A stretch of 64,000 bases of DNA from Pogonophryne albipinna (lineage: Eukaryota; Chordata; Actinopteri; Perciformes; Artedidraconidae), in contig JAPTMU010000086.1 of assembly GCA_028583405.1 (NCBI GenBank), forward strand, positions 310,001 through 374,000, in the 5' to 3' direction. The notes under the pieces were generated by a model. The model worked only from the letters and a program-made list of their open reading frames with translations. It did not search any database and was not told the DNA's origin. Made by a program: the position numbers and the translations under genes. Shown here one piece after another: positions 59,842 through 64,000 of this stretch; positions within the stretch are counted from its first letter, which is position 1; every line of letters starts with the position of its first letter.

Positions 59842-62800
59842 ATAAAAATATGGAAGAAAAAGCATCAAGTGTTGCATGTTCACAGTATTCCACCTTGGCC
59901 TCAAGACACAACACACCTTGACCACAAATGTTGAGTAGTTTCTCTCATCGCCCATTTTTCCAACACTTTCAGCCGAGCACATACCTGCAAGTAAGAAAGA
60001 TTGAGTGTTCTTAGCATTTTAAGCTAACATGAGTTTTGTTTGCTCTGTAATACTTGAAATATTTTAGAAAATGTAGTCCTATGATGGTAATTTTCACAAT
60101 TGCAAGGTGCTGGTATCAATCAGGCAAAGTGACACCATGTAAATGTGTTCAGGTGGTCTTCTGCTTGTGAATTCCCCGCTGACATTTTAAGGAGATGCTG
60201 GCTATCATGAGTGGAAAGCCACACGCTATCTGTCTGGACGCCTCACAAACTACGGGCCAGAAATGAAACAGTGGAATGTTTGCACGAGAATATTCAGCCA
60301 AGAGTGTAGAACACAAACATGCTGTCAAAGGCAGAAACAAGTTCAGCTACTTTTCTCTGATGAAACGCACACTCCTCGAAGTGCAAATTGTTTAAAAATG
60401 GCTGTCTGTCTGTCTGGCTGAAACCCAAAGGTCATTTCTAATATTTGGTTACTGTTTTGCCTACTATGTGTCTCAAACTCTGTGAATAAGGGAGGGAGAG
60501 CTCGCTGTTCCGAGAGAGATAGCCACAATATGGCGAAACCACAAATACTCTATAGCTATCATTCATTCTGCAAAACATGAAGATCTTATCAGCGGATTTT
60601 CTTGTGTACAGCAGGAAGTGTAAATTAACACTTAAACAGTGTAATCGTGCTGTTTTAAGCCAGAGTTATGAAAGAGCAGATTCACAAATGGATATAAATA
60701 AATAATAGCAGACCAATGTATTTGCTGAGGGGCAAAGAAGCAGCAGGGAGAACATCTTTTGTCTTTTTTTGGACAGAAACTTGGCATATTTACAATACTT
60801 TTATAATAGTTTAAGCATAAATGCAATTTTCAGGAGTCAATAGCTAACGTAATACTATAAAAAAAACACATGGCTATGGCTTCATGTCTATCACCTCTAA
60901 GCAAAAGGCAGCAACAGTTTAGACACATAAAAGCTTTAGACGGGCACTAGCCGGGCGTTATCTGACATATTCTAGGTTGTAGAACTAATTTACTGCTATA
61001 TTACTCATCCCTGCACCGATCTATTGAGCTCAGAGTACCAGTTCATACAGCCTCTCAAGCTGCTAGTGTGGCTGTAGACTTATATCTTGTTGTTTACTGT
61101 GCAATAATCTCTCGTTCACATGAGTCAATATTCACAGATGCTGTACAAATTCCTCCCAACAAACAAGTGTTATTAGTCTTCTGTTATCGGTATTTAGCTT
61201 TCATATGAGGTTAAATGAAATATCTTACTGGGTGACGTCTCTTCTGGAGGACATCTTTCTCCCTCTGCTATACATATATCACCATGTTAAGTCTACTCGG
61301 TGTCCTTGAACATTTTCAAACCGACGACAGTCAGCGTGTTTAATTGTGTGTCCTGGTGACTTTCTTTTGCTCTCTGACCATGACACAAGCGTATTATTAA
61401 AGCGTATTATCTTTGTATTTTCACCACATCAATTGTTTGGCCTGTAAAGTCAGACAGGACAGCAAAGACATCACAGGGCTTCAGCACTTTCTGCCTCCAG
61501 AGCGTATGGAACTGGTAAGCGCCTCGTAAATGAAGCAGTATGTCACAGTAACTGCAAACTAGCAGACGCAATCTGATGAGCCAGTTTGGTAACAATTTAT
61601 GATCTGTGTCAGGATTTAATTGTTTGGGGTTTAGGGAAGAGAACGCTTAGGACAGCAGAACAACGTGCTGGTTATGAATTGTACAAAGACAAAAAGAGAA
61701 GAAAACCACTGCAGCGATTAGGAGCAGCCTCTGTTGCTATCCGTTCACACACATGCACGCTGTTTTAGCAGTAGTCTGCCATGCCAAGTACAGGAACTGT
61801 CTTCCTGCTTGGCTTAATTCAGACATTCATTTTCTCATGCAAATATTTTCCATTCACTTTTCTGGTCTTCTAAAATGTCATCAGACACCACCCACAGGCT
61901 AGTTTGTGATAGTAGTTTTCGTAAAATCTGGAAAATATGCTTAATTCTTTTGTATTTATAAACAACCATATTAAAAAACATCAGCCTTTAAGAAAAAAAG
62001 GATAGTGATTATTTATGCAAAGAACAGTCTGAGCTCTCTTGGTTTTTATTTGGGAGATGTCCATGCAGTATATTCTCCCAGATCACTAGCAGAACACTGT
62101 GATATTTTTGTGAAACACAGAAAATATGTTTCCTGTAACAGTTCACCTTCAATATGATTCAGCTGCTTGAATGTCTGCAGGTGCCATGAATTACATCCAG
62201 TCTTGGATCTCCCAACAGTTTCTTAACCAAAGGATTTCTGGGAAGAGGATTTTTCCAAACTTCCTTCCTGTTGTCTTTGCAAATAGCAAAACCGTGACAT
62301 TTCTGTGGCCTTTCTCCTCATAAACGTTTTTTTTCATGGTGAAAACCAGCAACAGTTTTCAAAATCAGTGTTTAATGATTTACATGAGATCAAATTTTCC
62401 CTTCACTGCCTCGGCCAAACTAAACCAGTTAAGTCAATATTTTAGTAAATCTATAAAGGGGCTCCCAGCTGCACGCTGATGTGCTTGGCTTGTGGTATAG
62501 TTTGAATTGGACGGTAATTTGCATAAACATCAAATTTAAATGCATGAAGGGCAATGATTCATAAATCTTGAGTTGAAGGACATTTTTGTATGGTCTTTCC
62601 CGTCAAATGTGATTTCCACATTCCCAATGCCCCCAAAATGTTCCATTTTCAATGCAACTTGGCAGATAAATAATAACAAACTTTGCATAGAGATGCTACA
62701 TACCGGAGCACGGTGAACAATCTGATCCCAGCCCACCATCGTACCACATGGGTCGTGCGCTTTGTTGCTCTCCTGACGTCTGCGGTGATAGAAGTGAAAA

Positions 62801-64000
62801 GCTCACCTCTGTGTAGTGACTCATGAGAGGTCCTGTCAGTAGGAATACAAGAGGGCCAGTGGTAATTAAAGTGGGTCTGCAGCAGAGCAAGATTTAAGAA
62901 CCACAGCCTGCTAATCAAGTCAGCACACATGCTATTAATAGTAGATGGTGACACAAGCACCCAACCACCTATCAAGTACCCCCACACTCAAGCAAACAAT
63001 TACCCCATCACATATTCAGTCAGGCACACATGTTAACTCCTACCTGCAGGGTTTTACCTGTCACCAGAAACAATGTGTTAATCTGCAAATACTGATCAAA
63101 TTGAAAGCTATTTGCAGGGGCACTTAGCAACGTTATATGGGCTATATGCAACGAGAATGCTTCACATTTATTTGGATTGGATTAAATCATCCTGCTCTTT
63201 TATTGGAGCTCAGATGGTCATGAAAGCAATGTGCTGCTTATTGCACATTTGTGTCAGTTTTAGAGTTATTTTCCGTCTGTCCCTTCTTCTTGAATATCTA
63301 TATAATGCCAGGAGGGCTTTATTGAAATTGGGTACAAATATCCAATTTGTTCTGTTCTGTTTTTAGTCTTTATGCTAAGATAATCTAACCAACCGGCTGC
63401 TGTCTCTACTTATTCAATTTACAGACTCTAGAGCTACTCTCTGCAAGAAAGTGCATAAGCATATTTCCTAAATGTTCAACTGTTCCTTTAAATGCCAGAG
63501 GTTTTTTCATCACTTTGCTCAGTGAAGTTATTAATCACGGTCAGGTTTTCATGCTATTTATGAATTGAGGGCTCAAATGTACCGAGTGATCAGCAAAGAG
63601 GCTCAGAGGACATGAAACACAATCTAATGAAGACAAACTGAACCCAGCCCAAAACAATGAAACCATTATTCGATCCACAGAGCCGTATGGTGGTGAGCCA
63701 TGCCATTGGTCTCAGTTTTCTTCTTCGTACCTTTCATTTCTGACTTGCGCCACTTAATCACGAGAGAAACATTTAACTCCCATCAACAAAATGCTCAATG
63801 GCATTAAATAGCACGCACAGATGTTCTTCCTTGTCTGGCTAAACAGCAAGTCATGCTCTCACACACCATACTCTTATCTGTCAAAAACAAACCGTGGAAA
63901 ATATGTGAGCAGACTCATACAGAAATCATTTCCACAACCCTCATTTAATTTGGAACAATACTGCGGCAATTTACACCAGACAGTTTTAATTTTTCTTCTT
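59842..64000. other. Intergenic stretch, no gene recognised
   Basis: Only short frames without splice or domain support were found, and no bordered repeats were noticed. Confidence 0.55.

Overview
The window is vertebrate nuclear DNA, most likely from a teleost fish. It has intron-split genes, long AT-rich non-coding stretches, (GT)n microsatellites and many fish-type transposons (LINE 3' tails, hAT and TTAA-bounded MITEs, DIRS-like tyrosine-recombinase elements). No prokaryotic features, CRISPR arrays, rRNA or tRNA genes were recognised.

Four host genes can be reconstructed exon by exon. (1) A plus-strand two-exon gene at 9429-10999 encodes an unrecognised 166-residue single-pass membrane protein. 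(2) acp5, tartrate-resistant acid phosphatase, lies on the minus strand at 15841-17374 in five coding exons (332 aa) with all metal-ligand motifs. (3) An ILF3/NF90-type dsRNA-binding gene lies on the minus strand at 21153-32010. It has 19 inferred coding exons (848 aa): an N-terminal W/Y/E-rich extension, a DZF domain, a basic stretch, two dsRBDs and an RGG/GYS tail. The model uses one GC-AG intron and one inferred 29-nt microexon. (4) A prostaglandin E receptor EP1-type GPCR lies on the minus strand at 51318-54019 (two coding exons, 379 aa), with a TATA box near 55617. In human, ACP5, ILF3 and PTGER1 all map to 19p13, so the block looks like conserved linkage.

The first 8 kb is a transposon patchwork: a hAT MITE (480-1551), a long TIR element (about 1708-2860), a LINE 3' end (about 3813-4920), a hAT carrying a BED finger (6242-7041) nested in another MITE, and a further TIR element (7097-7633).

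From 32.8 to 49.2 kb is a dense nest of transposons. In order: a TTAA-bounded MITE; two TIR elements with 3-bp duplications, one split by a hAT whose BED and dimerisation ends survive without the catalytic core; a DIRS fragment split by an element with 8-bp duplications that carries a frameshifted THAP finger; a non-autonomous LTR-like element with a repetitive proline-rich ORF; and a roughly 6.5-kb DIRS composite with about 445-bp inverted ends and two partial coding units.

The stretches 11.65-15.6, 49.4-51.2, 55.7-59.0 and 59.84-64.0 kb hold no gene I can support. The four host genes show no operon-like relationship. Their products act separately: lysosomal/secreted phosphatase, nuclear RNA binding, plasma-membrane receptor and an unknown membrane protein.
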